Shown here in pieces: positions 33,475 through 44,025 of a DNA stretch of 64,000 nucleotides. The notes under the pieces were generated by a model. The model saw nothing but the letters and a program-made list of their open reading frames with translations. It was not told the origin of the DNA and ran no database searches. The stretch spans positions 1-64,000 of the forward strand of contig WTFV01000002.1 of NCBI GenBank assembly GCA_011523845.1, written 5' to 3'. Source of the stretch: Acidobacteriota bacterium. Lineage in GTDB: Bacteria; Acidobacteriota; Vicinamibacteria; Vicinamibacterales; UBA8438. The number at the start of each line of letters is the position of its first letter. Positions within the stretch are counted from its first letter, which is position 1. Position numbers and translations under genes: made by a program.

Positions 33475-34920
33475 CTATTCCCGTGCCGTGACATCGCAGC
33501 GCAACGCGCCTTCGTGCAGGGTGATGCGCACCGGGTCGCCGACCGCGACGTCGACCGACCGCCGGACCACGGCCGTCCGTTCGTCGTTCCAGCAGACCGA
33601 GTAGCCGCGCGCCAGGACACCGAGCGGGCTGAGCGAGTCGAGCTTCGCCGCGGCGGTCTCCAGCCGCTTCCCGGCGCGGGCGTGGCCGTCGCGCATGGCG
33701 CGCGCCAGGTGCTCGCCGCTCGTCGTCAAACGCCGCCGTCGCGCGGCATGGCCGTCGGTGGCCGCCCGCGCCAGGCTCTCCCGCGCGACGGCCAGCCGGG
33801 TCCGGATGCGGGCCAGACGGGGGCCGACGTCGAGGGCCTCCAGGCGCAGTCGCAATGCGGCGCGCCGCCGCTCGTGCCGGCCGAGGTCCGCCCGTGCCCG
33901 CTCGATGAGACGACGGGTGAGCTCGTCGACCCGGCGGCCGTGCAACGCGAGGCGGGTCGGAAACGAAGCCATGCCCGGACGGTGGCGCGCCGCATCCACG
34001 AGCGCGCGCCTCCGATGGAGGGCGACGCGGGCCGCCGCCGCGAGGCGGCCCGCGGCACGCTCGAGGCGCGCTTCCAGCTCCGTCTTCTGCGCGACCACCA
34101 GCTCCGCTGCCGCCGAGGGGGTCGGCGCGCGCAGGTCGGCGACGAAATCGCTGATCGTGTAGTCCGTCTGGTGCCCGACCGCCGAGATCACCGGCACGTC
34201 GACGGCGGCAATCGTCCTGGCGAGCGTTTCGTCGTTGAATTCCCAGAGATCCTCCAGCGATCCGCCGCCGCGCGCCAGGATCACCACGTCCATCCCGGCG
34301 ACACGGGCGACGCGCGCGAGCGCGGCGGCGATCTCCCGCGCCGCCCCGTCACCCTGCACGCGGGTCGGGCTGATGACGAGACGGACGTTCGGGAACCGGC
34401 GGCCAAGTACGTTCAGGACGTCGCGCAGCGCCGCCCCGTCGAGCGAGGTGACGATGCCGATCCCGCGTGGCAGCGTCGGGAGCGGACGCTTGCGAGCCGC
34501 GTCGAACAGGCCTTCGTTCTCGAGCCGTTTCCGGAGCTGCTCGAACGCCAACTGCCGGGCGCCGAGCCCGAACGGCTCCAGGTGCTCCGCCACGAGCTGA
34601 TACTCGCCCTTCGGATCGTAGACGCTGATCCGACCGCGAGCCACGACCCGCTGGCCGTCGCCCGGCTCGAATCGGAGATAGCGGAACGCGGACCGGAACA
34701 TCACGCCCCGGATCTGGGCGGCACCGTCCTTCAGGGTGAAATACAGATGTCCCGTGTTCCAGCGGCGGCAGTTGGACAGCTCGCCCTCGACCCAGACCGT
34801 GGGGTACGCCGACTCGAGCTGCAGCCGGATGCGCGCCGTCAACTGCGTGACCGTGAGCACCTGGCGGCCCGTTCGCGCGCGCGGGGCCGGCGCCGACTCG
34901 CCGAATGGAAGCCTCGTCAC
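33475..34920 (-). CDS. xseA: Exodeoxyribonuclease VII large subunit
   Basis: 481 residues. An N-terminal OB-fold (VWVEGELSNCRRWNTGHLYF) is followed by the catalytic domain (ARGGGSLEDLWEFNDETLAR, VISAVGHQTDYTISDFVADL, RAPTPSAAAE) and an Arg-rich coiled-coil (about 280-420) that binds XseB, ending in the family tail LSPLGVLARGYSV. It degrades single-stranded DNA to oligonucleotides in repair. It overlaps the ymdB stop by 4 bp. Confidence 0.95.
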   Translation of the reverse strand: MTRLPFGESAPAPRARTGRQVLTVTQLTARIRLQLESAYPTVWVEGELSNCRRWNTGHLYFTLKDGAAQIRGVMFRSAFRYLRFEPGDGQRVVARGRISVYDPKGEYQLVAEHLEPFGLGARQLAFEQLRKRLENEGLFDAARKRPLPTLPRGIGIVTSLDGAALRDVLNVLGRRFPNVRLVISPTRVQGDGAAREIAAALARVARVAGMDVVILARGGGSLEDLWEFNDETLARTIAAVDVPVISAVGHQTDYTISDFVADLRAPTPSAAAELVVAQKTELEARLERAAGRLAAAARVALHRRRALVDAARHRPGMASFPTRLALHGRRVDELTRRLIERARADLGRHERRRAALRLRLEALDVGPRLARIRTRLAVARESLARAATDGHAARRRRLTTSGEHLARAMRDGHARAGKRLETAAAKLDSLSPLGVLARGYSVCWNDERTAVVRRSVDVAVGDPVRITLHEGALRCDVTARE

Positions 34921-35756
34921 GGTTGCGGTTCCCCGTGCAGGTCGAGCGCATCGACCTCGTCCGCGGAGAGGTCGACCCGTTGGATCGTGTGCGCGCGCCC
35001 GCTCCCGGGGTCGGCGGTCACGACGATTGCGTTGATTCTCGGATTCCGCGTCGCGGTATCGAACTTTGCCGGCATCCCGTCGAGGAAACGCTGCAGCGCG
35101 GGCCGGGGGTCGACCCCGATGATCGAATCGTGGGGACCGGTCATCCCCACGTCGGTAATGTAGGCGGTGCCCTGCGGCAGGATGCGCTCGTCGGCCGTCT
35201 GGACGTGGGTGTGCGTGCCCGCGACGACGGTCACCTCGCCGTCGAGATGCCAGCCCATGGCCTTCTTTTCCGACGTCGCCTCGGCGTGGAAGTCGACGAA
35301 CACGATCCGTGCATCGTGCTCCGCGCGAACCATGGCTATCTGCTCCCGGACGACATGGAACGGGTTGTCCAGCGGGTTCATGAAGATGCGGCCCATGACG
35401 TTGACGACGCCGACCGCCGCCCCGTCGCGCGTCCGCGCGCTGAAGTGGCCCCGACCCGGTACGCCGGCCGGGTAGTTTCCGGGTCTGAGGAGGCGCGGCT
35501 GGCTCTCGATGTAGGCTAGCGCCTCCTTCTTGTCCCAGACGTGGTTGCCGGTCGTCATCACCTGCACGCCGTAATCGAGCAGCGTCTCCGCGATGTCGCG
35601 CGTGATGCCGTTGCCGCCGGCCGCGTTCTCGACGTTGGCGATCACGAGGTCGACCCCGTGGCGGGCGACCAGACGGGGCAGGGCGAGCCGGGTGATCGTC
35701 CGCCCGGGTTTGCCGACTATGTCGCCGACGAACAGGATGGTGACCGCATCCGGCAT
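34917..35756 (-). CDS. ymdB: YmdB-family metallophosphoesterase
   Basis: 279 residues from ATG 35756 (GTG 35774 is also in frame). The TIGR00282 family are dinuclear metal phosphodiesterases; Bacillus YmdB acts on cyclic nucleotides and affects biofilm and sporulation. Metal-site motifs are VGDIVGKPGR, ANVENAAGGNGIT, TTGNHVWDKKE, VDFHAEATSEKKAMGWHLDG and GTHTHVQTADERIL, with the conserved TDVGMTGPHDSIIG. It leads the xseA-xseB-ispA-tlyA-nadK run on the minus strand, divergent from rpoZ. Confidence 0.9.
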   Translation of the reverse strand: MPDAVTILFVGDIVGKPGRTITRLALPRLVARHGVDLVIANVENAAGGNGITRDIAETLLDYGVQVMTTGNHVWDKKEALAYIESQPRLLRPGNYPAGVPGRGHFSARTRDGAAVGVVNVMGRIFMNPLDNPFHVVREQIAMVRAEHDARIVFVDFHAEATSEKKAMGWHLDGEVTVVAGTHTHVQTADERILPQGTAYITDVGMTGPHDSIIGVDPRPALQRFLDGMPAKFDTATRNPRINAIVVTADPGSGRAHTIQRVDLSADEVDALDLHGEPQP

Positions 35757-35937
35757 CTGATCGAATGATCGCACAGGTTGTCCGCGCTCGGCAGCCTGCC
35801 GGCCGGGTCCGACGCCTGCAGGACCAGTGGTTCGAGGCGCTGCCGGAGCCGAGGACGGGCGTGCGGACAGTCGACGCGGCCGAAGGCGCGGCGGCGGATA
35901 TCGACCCTGCTACACCTCTTCGCGTATCCTAGTAGGC

Positions 35938-36252
35938 ATGGATCAGGAGTCCGAGGTCCTCGAGGCCATCGCGGAACCGGTGAAGAACGCTGCCCGGGCG
36001 GCGGCGGACCCGGCGGAGGCCGACCCGGAGCCGGCGCCGCCCATCGAGAGTCGTTTCCTGTACGTCGACGTCGCGGCGCAGCGCGCCAAGCAGTTGCGGC
36101 GGGGCGCGTTGCCGCGTCTCGAGGAGTTGGCCGGCGAGTCGGAGGCGGCCACACCCGCGACGCTGCGTCACAAGCTCGAGCGCATCGCCATGCGCGAAGT
36201 GGATCGGGGCAAGATTCGTTACGACGTGCCGGGGTCGGCACGTGAGGAGTGA
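35938..36252 (+). CDS. rpoZ: RNA polymerase omega subunit
   Basis: 104 residues. An acidic N-terminal extension is followed by the omega core ESRFLYVDVAAQRAKQLRRG and RIAMREVDRGKIRYDVPG, which match the MxR and helix regions that grip the beta-prime subunit. The usual neighbour gmk is absent. A TATCCT at 35925-35930 lies only eight bases before ATG 35938. If that is the -10 box, the mRNA would be leaderless or nearly so; an AGTAGG just before the ATG is too close for a normal ribosome site. Its stop overlaps GTG 36249 of the next gene. Confidence 0.8.
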   Translation: MDQESEVLEAIAEPVKNAARAAADPAEADPEPAPPIESRFLYVDVAAQRAKQLRRGALPRLEELAGESEAATPATLRHKLERIAMREVDRGKIRYDVPGSAREE

Positions 36253-36254
36253 TC

Positions 36255-36563
36255 GTGGCGCCAGACCTGCAGCCCCTCATCGGTGGCGCCGTGCAGACCC
36301 TGACGGGACTGGCCGTCTCCACCGGTTTCCTGCTCGCGCTCTTCATCGGGTTCCTCGTCGTCGCCGGATTCACGAAGTTCCGCAAGACCGGGCGCGGCTC
36401 GCTCGTCGTACGCAACCTCGTGGACCAGATGGACGGTGCGCGTGTGCGGTACCTGCCGCCCGATGCGCAGACCGGGAACCGGGATCAGTTGCGCACGCCG
36501 GAACTGCTCGAACAGGCCGCCGAATCGGCGGGCGCGGGCGCTTCCCGGGAACCGTCGGCGTAG
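36255..36563 (+). CDS. Small single-span membrane protein, unknown function
   Basis: 102 residues. One strong hydrophobic segment (LAVSTGFLLALFIGFLVVAG) is followed by a basic patch (FTKFRKTGRGSLVVRN) and a soluble tail of about 55 residues ending AGASREPSA. GTG 36255 has GAGG at good spacing; GTG 36249 overlaps the rpoZ stop and would give two more residues. Probably co-transcribed with rpoZ. A MITE-like repeat begins just after its stop codon. Confidence 0.6.
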   Translation: MAPDLQPLIGGAVQTLTGLAVSTGFLLALFIGFLVVAGFTKFRKTGRGSLVVRNLVDQMDGARVRYLPPDAQTGNRDQLRTPELLEQAAESAGAGASREPSA

Positions 36564-36565
36564 GA

Positions 36566-36719
36566 GCCCGTGGCAAGAGCCCCGCTGCATTCGAGCGGCG
36601 ATGCATCCCGCGTGGACTGCGTTGCTCCTCGGTCGAATATGCCCAAAATGCTCCCTCGTCGCGCCTTGCCACGCGGGCGCCTCGCCGCTCTCGGTGCCAC
36701 GCGGCGATTCACCACGGGT
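36566..36719 (-). mobile_element. MITE-like repeat, copy 3 (inverted)
   Basis: About 154 bp, in reverse orientation relative to copies 1 and 2. Ends are GCCCGTGGCAAGAGC and GATTCACCACGGGTT. Shared interior blocks include CATTCGAGCGGCGATGCATC and GCGCCTCGCCGCTCTCGGTG. This copy is the most diverged (a different centre, TCGAATATGCCCAAAATGC). It begins two bases after a stop codon. Confidence 0.7.
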
Positions 36720-36752
36720 TGCTGACCTGCTCGCCCGGCGGGCGGCACGCCT

Positions 36753-38282
36753 TCACTCCCCGGCTCGATCCGGGCGCCGGCGGCTGCCGGCGACGGTGCT
36801 CTCGCATGCGTCCCCGAGGCGCAGCAGCGTCGCCTCGTCGAAGGCGCGTCCCACCAGTTGCAGACCGACCGGCAGACCCTCCCCCGTGAAGCCGGCGGGT
36901 ACGCTGATCGCGGGCAGCCCGGTCAGGTTGGCGCTCACGGTGAACACGTCGCCCAGATACATCGCCAGCGGCTCCTGCAGATGCTCGCCCAGCCGGAAGG
37001 CGGGCGACGGCGTGGTGGGCATGGCGACGGCATCCACCCCGGATCCGCCGGCTTCGTCGAAGGCGATGTCGTAGTCGCGGCGAATCAGGCTGCGGACGCG
37101 CTGGGCCCGCCGATAGTACGCGTCGTAGTATCCGGCGCTGAGCGCGTAGGTGCCCAGCATGATGCGACGCTTGACTTCCGGTCCGAAGCCGGCGTCGCGC
37201 GTCCGGTCGTACATCGTGGAGATCGGAGAGCCGCCGTTCGCCTCGTCATCGGCCACGCCGCAGCGGGCGCCGTAGCGGACGCCGTCGTAGCGCGCGAGGT
37301 TCGAACTCGCCTCGGCGGGTGCGACCAGATAGTAGACCGGCACGGCGTACTCCGCGTGCGGAAGGTCGATGTCCACCAGGGTCGCTCCCGCCGCCTGCAT
37401 GGCGTCCAGGGCCTGCCGGAAGGCGGCCAGCACCTCGTCGTCGATGCCCGCGTCGCCGCTCTCCAGCAGGGCGCGCGGCACGCCGACTCGCAGTCCCGTC
37501 GCCTCGCCGGTGAGCGCCGCCGTGTAGTCGTCCACCGGCGCCTCCACGGATGTCGCGTCGCGAGGATCCCGTCCCGCCAGTACGCCGAGCACGAGCGCGG
37601 CGTCGCGCACGGTCTGCGTCAGCGGCCCGATCTGGTCGAGCGACGAGGCGAAGGCCAGCAAGCCGTAGCGCGAGACGCGGCCGTAGGTCGGCTTCAGTCC
37701 GACGATTCCGCAGAAGGCCGCCGGCTGGCGAATCGAGCCTCCCGTGTCCGATCCGATGGCGACGGGGGCGAGCGCGGCCGCGACCGACGCGGCCGCCCCG
37801 CCGCTCGACCCGCCCGGCGTGCGTTCCCGGTCCCACGGGTTGCGGCTCGGCCCGTAAGCCGAATGCTCGGTCGACGATCCCATTGCGAACTCGTCGCAGT
37901 TGGTCTTGCCGACGACGATCGCGCCGGCTTCCCTGAGGCGGGTCGCTACCGTGGCTTCGTACGGCGGCCGAAAGCCGGCGAGGATGCGCGACGCCGCGGT
38001 CGTGGGCTGTCCGCGCGTGCAGATGACGTCCTTGATGGTGATGGGCACGCCGAGCAGCGGCCTGTCGCGCCACTCGTTCCGGCGCCGGTCGATCTCGGCC
38101 GCCCGGGTCAACGCCTCGTCCCGGAACACGGCGGTCAGCGCGTTCCAGCGGCCGTTGCCTTCCGCGATCCGGTCCAGGTAGTGCCCGCACACGTCCACGG
38201 CCGACCGGCGGCCGGTCCGGACGGCGTCCCGAATGGATGTCGCTGTTTCCGCGCCCGCGGACCCTGCCGCTGCCGGCTTCAC
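36753..38282 (-). CDS. gatA: Glu-tRNA(Gln)/Asp-tRNA(Asn) amidotransferase subunit A
   Basis: 509 residues. The amidase that supplies ammonia for converting Glu-tRNA(Gln) to Gln-tRNA(Gln). The Ser-cisSer-Lys triad is visible: Lys in [11 protein letters not shown], Ser in [12 protein letters not shown] and Ser in [12 protein letters not shown]. The GatA-specific stretch [19 protein letters not shown] is intact. GTG 38282 overlaps the gatC stop (GTGA), settling the start; the open frame beyond is non-coding. gatB is not in the window. Confidence 0.94.
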   Translation of the reverse strand: MKPAAAGSAGAETATSIRDAVRTGRRSAVDVCGHYLDRIAEGNGRWNALTAVFRDEALTRAAEIDRRRNEWRDRPLLGVPITIKDVICTRGQPTTAASRILAGFRPPYEATVATRLREAGAIVVGKTNCDEFAMGSSTEHSAYGPSRNPWDRERTPGGSSGGAAASVAAALAPVAIGSDTGGSIRQPAAFCGIVGLKPTYGRVSRYGLLAFASSLDQIGPLTQTVRDAALVLGVLAGRDPRDATSVEAPVDDYTAALTGEATGLRVGVPRALLESGDAGIDDEVLAAFRQALDAMQAAGATLVDIDLPHAEYAVPVYYLVAPAEASSNLARYDGVRYGARCGVADDEANGGSPISTMYDRTRDAGFGPEVKRRIMLGTYALSAGYYDAYYRRAQRVRSLIRRDYDIAFDEAGGSGVDAVAMPTTPSPAFRLGEHLQEPLAMYLGDVFTVSANLTGLPAISVPAGFTGEGLPVGLQLVGRAFDEATLLRLGDACESTVAGSRRRPDRAGE

Positions 38283-38593
38283 CCGAGCACCCGCGGCACG
38301 CGGAAGAACCCGCCGGTCTCCGGGGCGCCGGCGGTCACGCCGTCCGGCGCGTTCGACAGCGTCGCTTCGCGGTCGAGCGACGGCCGCACGGTATCCGGCC
38401 GGCGCGGGCAGTCCGGACCCCCCGGGTGCCATGTATCGTCGGCGCCGCTGACGTCGACGCCCTGCAGACGCTTCGCGTACTCCAGGATGTCGCCGAGCTG
38501 CGGCGTGAACAGATCGATTTCCTCGGGCGTGAGATCGAGATGCGCCAGCGCGGCGATCCGCTCGACGTCGGCGCGGGTGAGACGGTCGGGCAT
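38279..38593 (-). CDS. gatC: Glu-tRNA(Gln) amidotransferase subunit C
   Basis: 104 residues from ATG 38593. The core [20 protein letters not shown], then [20 protein letters not shown], is standard GatC, which wraps GatA and steadies the GatAB dimer. The C-terminal region ends [12 protein letters not shown], the usual segment that threads along GatA. Coupled to gatA by a 4-bp overlap. Confidence 0.92.
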   Translation of the reverse strand: MPDRLTRADVERIAALAHLDLTPEEIDLFTPQLGDILEYAKRLQGVDVSGADDTWHPGGPDCPRRPDTVRPSLDREATLSNAPDGVTAGAPETGGFFRVPRVLG

Positions 38594-38928
38594 GGGGTAC
38601 GACCCTACCACAGGCGCGGTCGGACCGGACCGGCGGTCGATGGCGGCGTCGCGCCGGGTGAAGTCCGCCTCGAAGATGGGCGACGGCATCAGCACCGCCG
38701 CCGTCTGTACGACGCGGTCGCGGATGGTCGGAATTCCCGACGGGCGCTCCCCGACACCTCCAGGGCTTCGGAAATCTACACCCGCCGAACCGCGGCGGGC
38801 CGATACCGGCGCGTACGCAGGTCGCGACGCGCCTCGGCATCGACACCCGCTTCAGCGGTACGCGGCGGGTGATCGTCGGCGGGCCGGTCGCGACGCCCGG
38901 GCCGCCCGGGCCGTGAGATCATCGGGAC
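38594..38928. other. 335-bp gap between divergent gatC and a methyltransferase gene
   Basis: Very GC-rich. It must contain the gatCA promoter on the minus strand and the methyltransferase promoter on the plus strand, but I cannot place either. I see no hairpin, tRNA or convincing small gene. Confidence 0.4.
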
Positions 38929-39852
38929 GTGTCAGGCTCGTTGTTCGGACGTTCGCGTGCGGAGGTCGAGGCCGCGCTACCGGACCGCGAGTCGGTCGAC
39001 TGCCCGCTGTGCGGCCGGGCGCCCCGCCGGTTCGGTGTCGATTTCCAGGGTCTGCAACTGGCTCGTTGCCGAGCCTGCGGTCTCGAGTTCCAGAGTCCGC
39101 GCCCGGTGTTCGAGCAGCTCGCCGCCGCCGTCTACACCGCGGACTACCATCCCGAAGGGCACGAGACGGTCGATCCCGGCCGGGAACGGACCTTCGCGAG
39201 ACAGATGGAGCATCTCGAGCGGTACGTCCGCCGTCGGCCCGCCGATCTGCTCGACGTCGGCTGCGGGGCCGGCGCGTTTCTCGGTTACGCCCGCGCGCGG
39301 GGGTGGCACGCCGGCGGCACGGACATCCGCGTCACCGAGGCCGCGGGACGCCACGGCGCGCGGCTCTGGCAGGGACAGTTGCCCGACATCGACTTCGGCG
39401 GCGCCCGCTTCGACGCCGTCCGCCTCAACCACGTGCTCGAGCACACGCCGGATCCGTTGCGCGAGTTGCGCCAGGCGCGTCGCGTCGTCGCGGACGACGG
39501 CGTCCTGCTGATCGGCGTGCCGAACCTCGCCGGGCTGAGCATCCGTCTCAAGAGCCTGCAGAGCCGTCTCGGCCTGAAGCGGCGGGGCTGGAAGCACTAC
39601 GGCGCGCTGCACCACCTCTGGTTCTTCACGCCGCCGACGTTGGCCGCGCTCGTCGAGGCGGCGGGATTTGCCGTAGCGCACTGGGAGACGCCGGCCGAGG
39701 ATCGGCCGGGAGGGTCCGGATGGATGAGAGCGCTCGTCCGGCCGCCGCTGGAAGCCGCGCGGATGGGTGGGATTCTCGACCTCTACGCCCGCCCGGCGGA
39801 ACCGGCTCGCGACGGCTCCCGGCTGTTCGGGCTACGCTCACGGAGACCATGA
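38929..39852 (+). CDS. Class I SAM methyltransferase with N-terminal zinc ribbon
   Basis: 307 residues from GTG 38929. A zinc ribbon (DCPLCGRAP at about 25, ARCRACGLEF at about 46) precedes a Methyltransf_23-type domain with SAM motif I LLDVGCGAGAFLGYARARGW and the post-motif FDAVRLNHVLEHTPDPLREL. Such proteins often modify sugars or lipids in surface polysaccharide synthesis; the substrate here is unknown. It ends LRSRRP, overlapping the ATG of the next gene (ATGA). Confidence 0.8.
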   Translation: MSGSLFGRSRAEVEAALPDRESVDCPLCGRAPRRFGVDFQGLQLARCRACGLEFQSPRPVFEQLAAAVYTADYHPEGHETVDPGRERTFARQMEHLERYVRRRPADLLDVGCGAGAFLGYARARGWHAGGTDIRVTEAAGRHGARLWQGQLPDIDFGGARFDAVRLNHVLEHTPDPLRELRQARRVVADDGVLLIGVPNLAGLSIRLKSLQSRLGLKRRGWKHYGALHHLWFFTPPTLAALVEAAGFAVAHWETPAEDRPGGSGWMRALVRPPLEAARMGGILDLYARPAEPARDGSRLFGLRSRRP

Positions 39853-40094
39853 GTCGGATCGTCACCGAGATCTACGAGGCGTTCAGAGCCGCCAACGTCA
39901 GCGACCATCTTGCCAAGGCGGCAGCCGGGGCCATCGTCGGCCGCGAGGATCTCGTCACGAAGCTCGACCTCGAACGCGCCATGAGCCGCGTGCAGAGCGG
40001 GATCGCCGAACTCAAGGCGGATCTCGAGCTGCTGAAGTTCGCCTACGGACCGCTCATCATCGGCTGGCTCGTCAAGATCGCGTTCTTCCCCTGA
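39849..40094 (+). CDS. Small coiled-coil membrane protein
   Basis: 81 residues. A helical N-terminus (TEIYEAFRAANVSDHLAKAA) leads to a heptad-rich stretch (LVTKLDLERAMSRVQSGIAE, LKADLELLKF) and a C-terminal hydrophobic tail (YGPLIIGWLVKIAFF). The layout resembles DUF1640/CCDC90-like coiled-coil tail-anchored proteins. It is coupled to the methyltransferase gene by ATGA. Function unknown. The 253 bases to acnA hold no feature I can name. Confidence 0.65.
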   Translation: MSRIVTEIYEAFRAANVSDHLAKAAAGAIVGREDLVTKLDLERAMSRVQSGIAELKADLELLKFAYGPLIIGWLVKIAFFP

Positions 40095-40347
40095 TTCCCT
40101 CTCGCGGCAGCCCGGTCCGCATCCGCTCGGAGTGCCCCTGTGTCGGCGAACACTGGGAGAGAGGGGACTCGGGAGGGTTGGGTGCTTCGAACCGCAATTT
40201 CCGTTCAGTGGTGGTAGTCGAGCTCGCCGGCCTCGTGGGGCCAGAGCTGCGCCGCCTCGACCTCGCGGTACGGGGATGGCCGGCTTGCGTCGCGGGGCGC
40301 TGGTGAAGGATCATTGACGGTTCGCAGTCAAAGCGAGAGTCCCATCC

Positions 40348-43098
<2,751 letters not shown>

Positions 43099-43120
43099 AC
43101 ATCGGCGGACGGAAGATACG

Positions 43121-43153
43121 ATGATGACTGCGACTGTCGAGCCCGTCGGCGGC
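43121..43153 (+). repeat. Partial duplicate of the pepF 5' end
   Basis: ATGATGACTGCGACTGTCGA followed by GCCCGTCGGCGGC translates as MMTATVEPVGG and aligns with the pepF start at 44026 (MTTTATAEPAGA). The shared core ACTGCGACTG(T/C)CGAGCCCG differs at one base. The toxin-antitoxin cassette lies exactly between the two copies. Confidence 0.6.
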
Positions 43154-43187
43154 CGGTCGGGGTGGCGGGAGGTCCAGGGAGGACGCC

Positions 43188-43739
43188 GTGACAAGAGCAG
43201 CGGACCCTGTCGTGCGTCATCTTTCGAGCAGTGAAGCTGGCGACATCAGCAAGCTCGCCGAGCGCATCTACGCGAACCGCGAGTATTTCGTAATCGAGAC
43301 AGGACTTCTGTCTGTCGCCCTGATATCCCGGGACGATCTCGATGACTATCTCGAGTGGCGCGAAGAACGCACGCAGGACCCGGATGTACAGGAGGCGCTG
43401 GCCGGGATCGAGCAGGACGCCGGGGAGAACGCCTGCCGACCGACCGACATTCGGCGGGTTTCGATGGACGAAGTCGGTGATCTCAGCGACATCGCCATGC
43501 GAATCTGCAGGAACAACGAGTGCTTCGTGTTGGAAAAGAATGGAGTCCTGCCTGTCGCCTTCATCGATCCCATCGACCTCGACAACTATCTGGACTGGCG
43601 CACGGAACTCCTGGAGGCGCTCGCCGAGAGCGAGCGGGATGTCCGAGATGGCAGAACCCGGCCGGCCGAAGCGCTGCTCGCGGAGCTGAAGCGGGACGTC
43701 GGACTCGTCCCTGACGGGTCGACGACGCGGCGGGATTGA
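43188..43739 (+). CDS. Antitoxin with two tandem Phd/YefM-like domains
   Basis: 183 residues from GTG 43188, with AGGGAGGA upstream. Residues 8-80 (HLSSSEAGDISKLAERIYAN, REYFVIETGLLSVALISRDD) and 88-160 (RVSMDEVGDLSDIAMRICRN, NECFVLEKNGVLPVAFIDPI) are clearly duplicates of one antitoxin fold, each ending in a (D/E)YLEWR or NYLDWR helix. A standard antitoxin has one copy. The C-terminal 25 residues may form the toxin-binding tail. It is coupled to the toxin gene through TGATG. Confidence 0.7.
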   Translation: MTRAADPVVRHLSSSEAGDISKLAERIYANREYFVIETGLLSVALISRDDLDDYLEWREERTQDPDVQEALAGIEQDAGENACRPTDIRRVSMDEVGDLSDIAMRICRNNECFVLEKNGVLPVAFIDPIDLDNYLDWRTELLEALAESERDVRDGRTRPAEALLAELKRDVGLVPDGSTTRRD

Positions 43740-44023
43740 TGCCGCTCTTCGAGGTCCGAGCAACGGCCTCGTTCGAGCGACGCCTTCGGAAGTACGCGAG
43801 CCGGCACCAGGATGTCACTGCCGTATACGAGGAGATGCTGCGAGTGCTGGCGGCAGATCCGTACAACCGCAGTCGTTCGCATCCCATCAGGCCGCTTCCG
43901 GCCTTCCAGCGCTATCGCTATCGCAAACAGCGCTGGCGCTTCGTCTACAGCATTCACGATGACGTGGTCATGCTCGACTACTGCGACTTGAGGCGGGAGC
44001 GCACGTACCGCCGGCAAGGCTGA
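43739..44023 (+). CDS. RelE/ParE-superfamily toxin
   Basis: 94 residues. Typical of the superfamily: FEVRATASFERRLRKYASRH at the start, then YNRSRSHPIRPLPAFQRYRY, then RWRFVYSIHDDVVMLDYCDL with the C-terminal basic end RRERTYRR. Basic residues at RyRyRkqRwRF and the terminal Arg cluster match the mRNA-interferase positions of RelE-type proteins. ATG 43739 overlaps the antitoxin stop. pepF begins two bases after the stop codon, so transcription may continue into it. Confidence 0.8.
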   Translation: MPLFEVRATASFERRLRKYASRHQDVTAVYEEMLRVLAADPYNRSRSHPIRPLPAFQRYRYRKQRWRFVYSIHDDVVMLDYCDLRRERTYRRQG

Positions 44024-44025
44024 AG

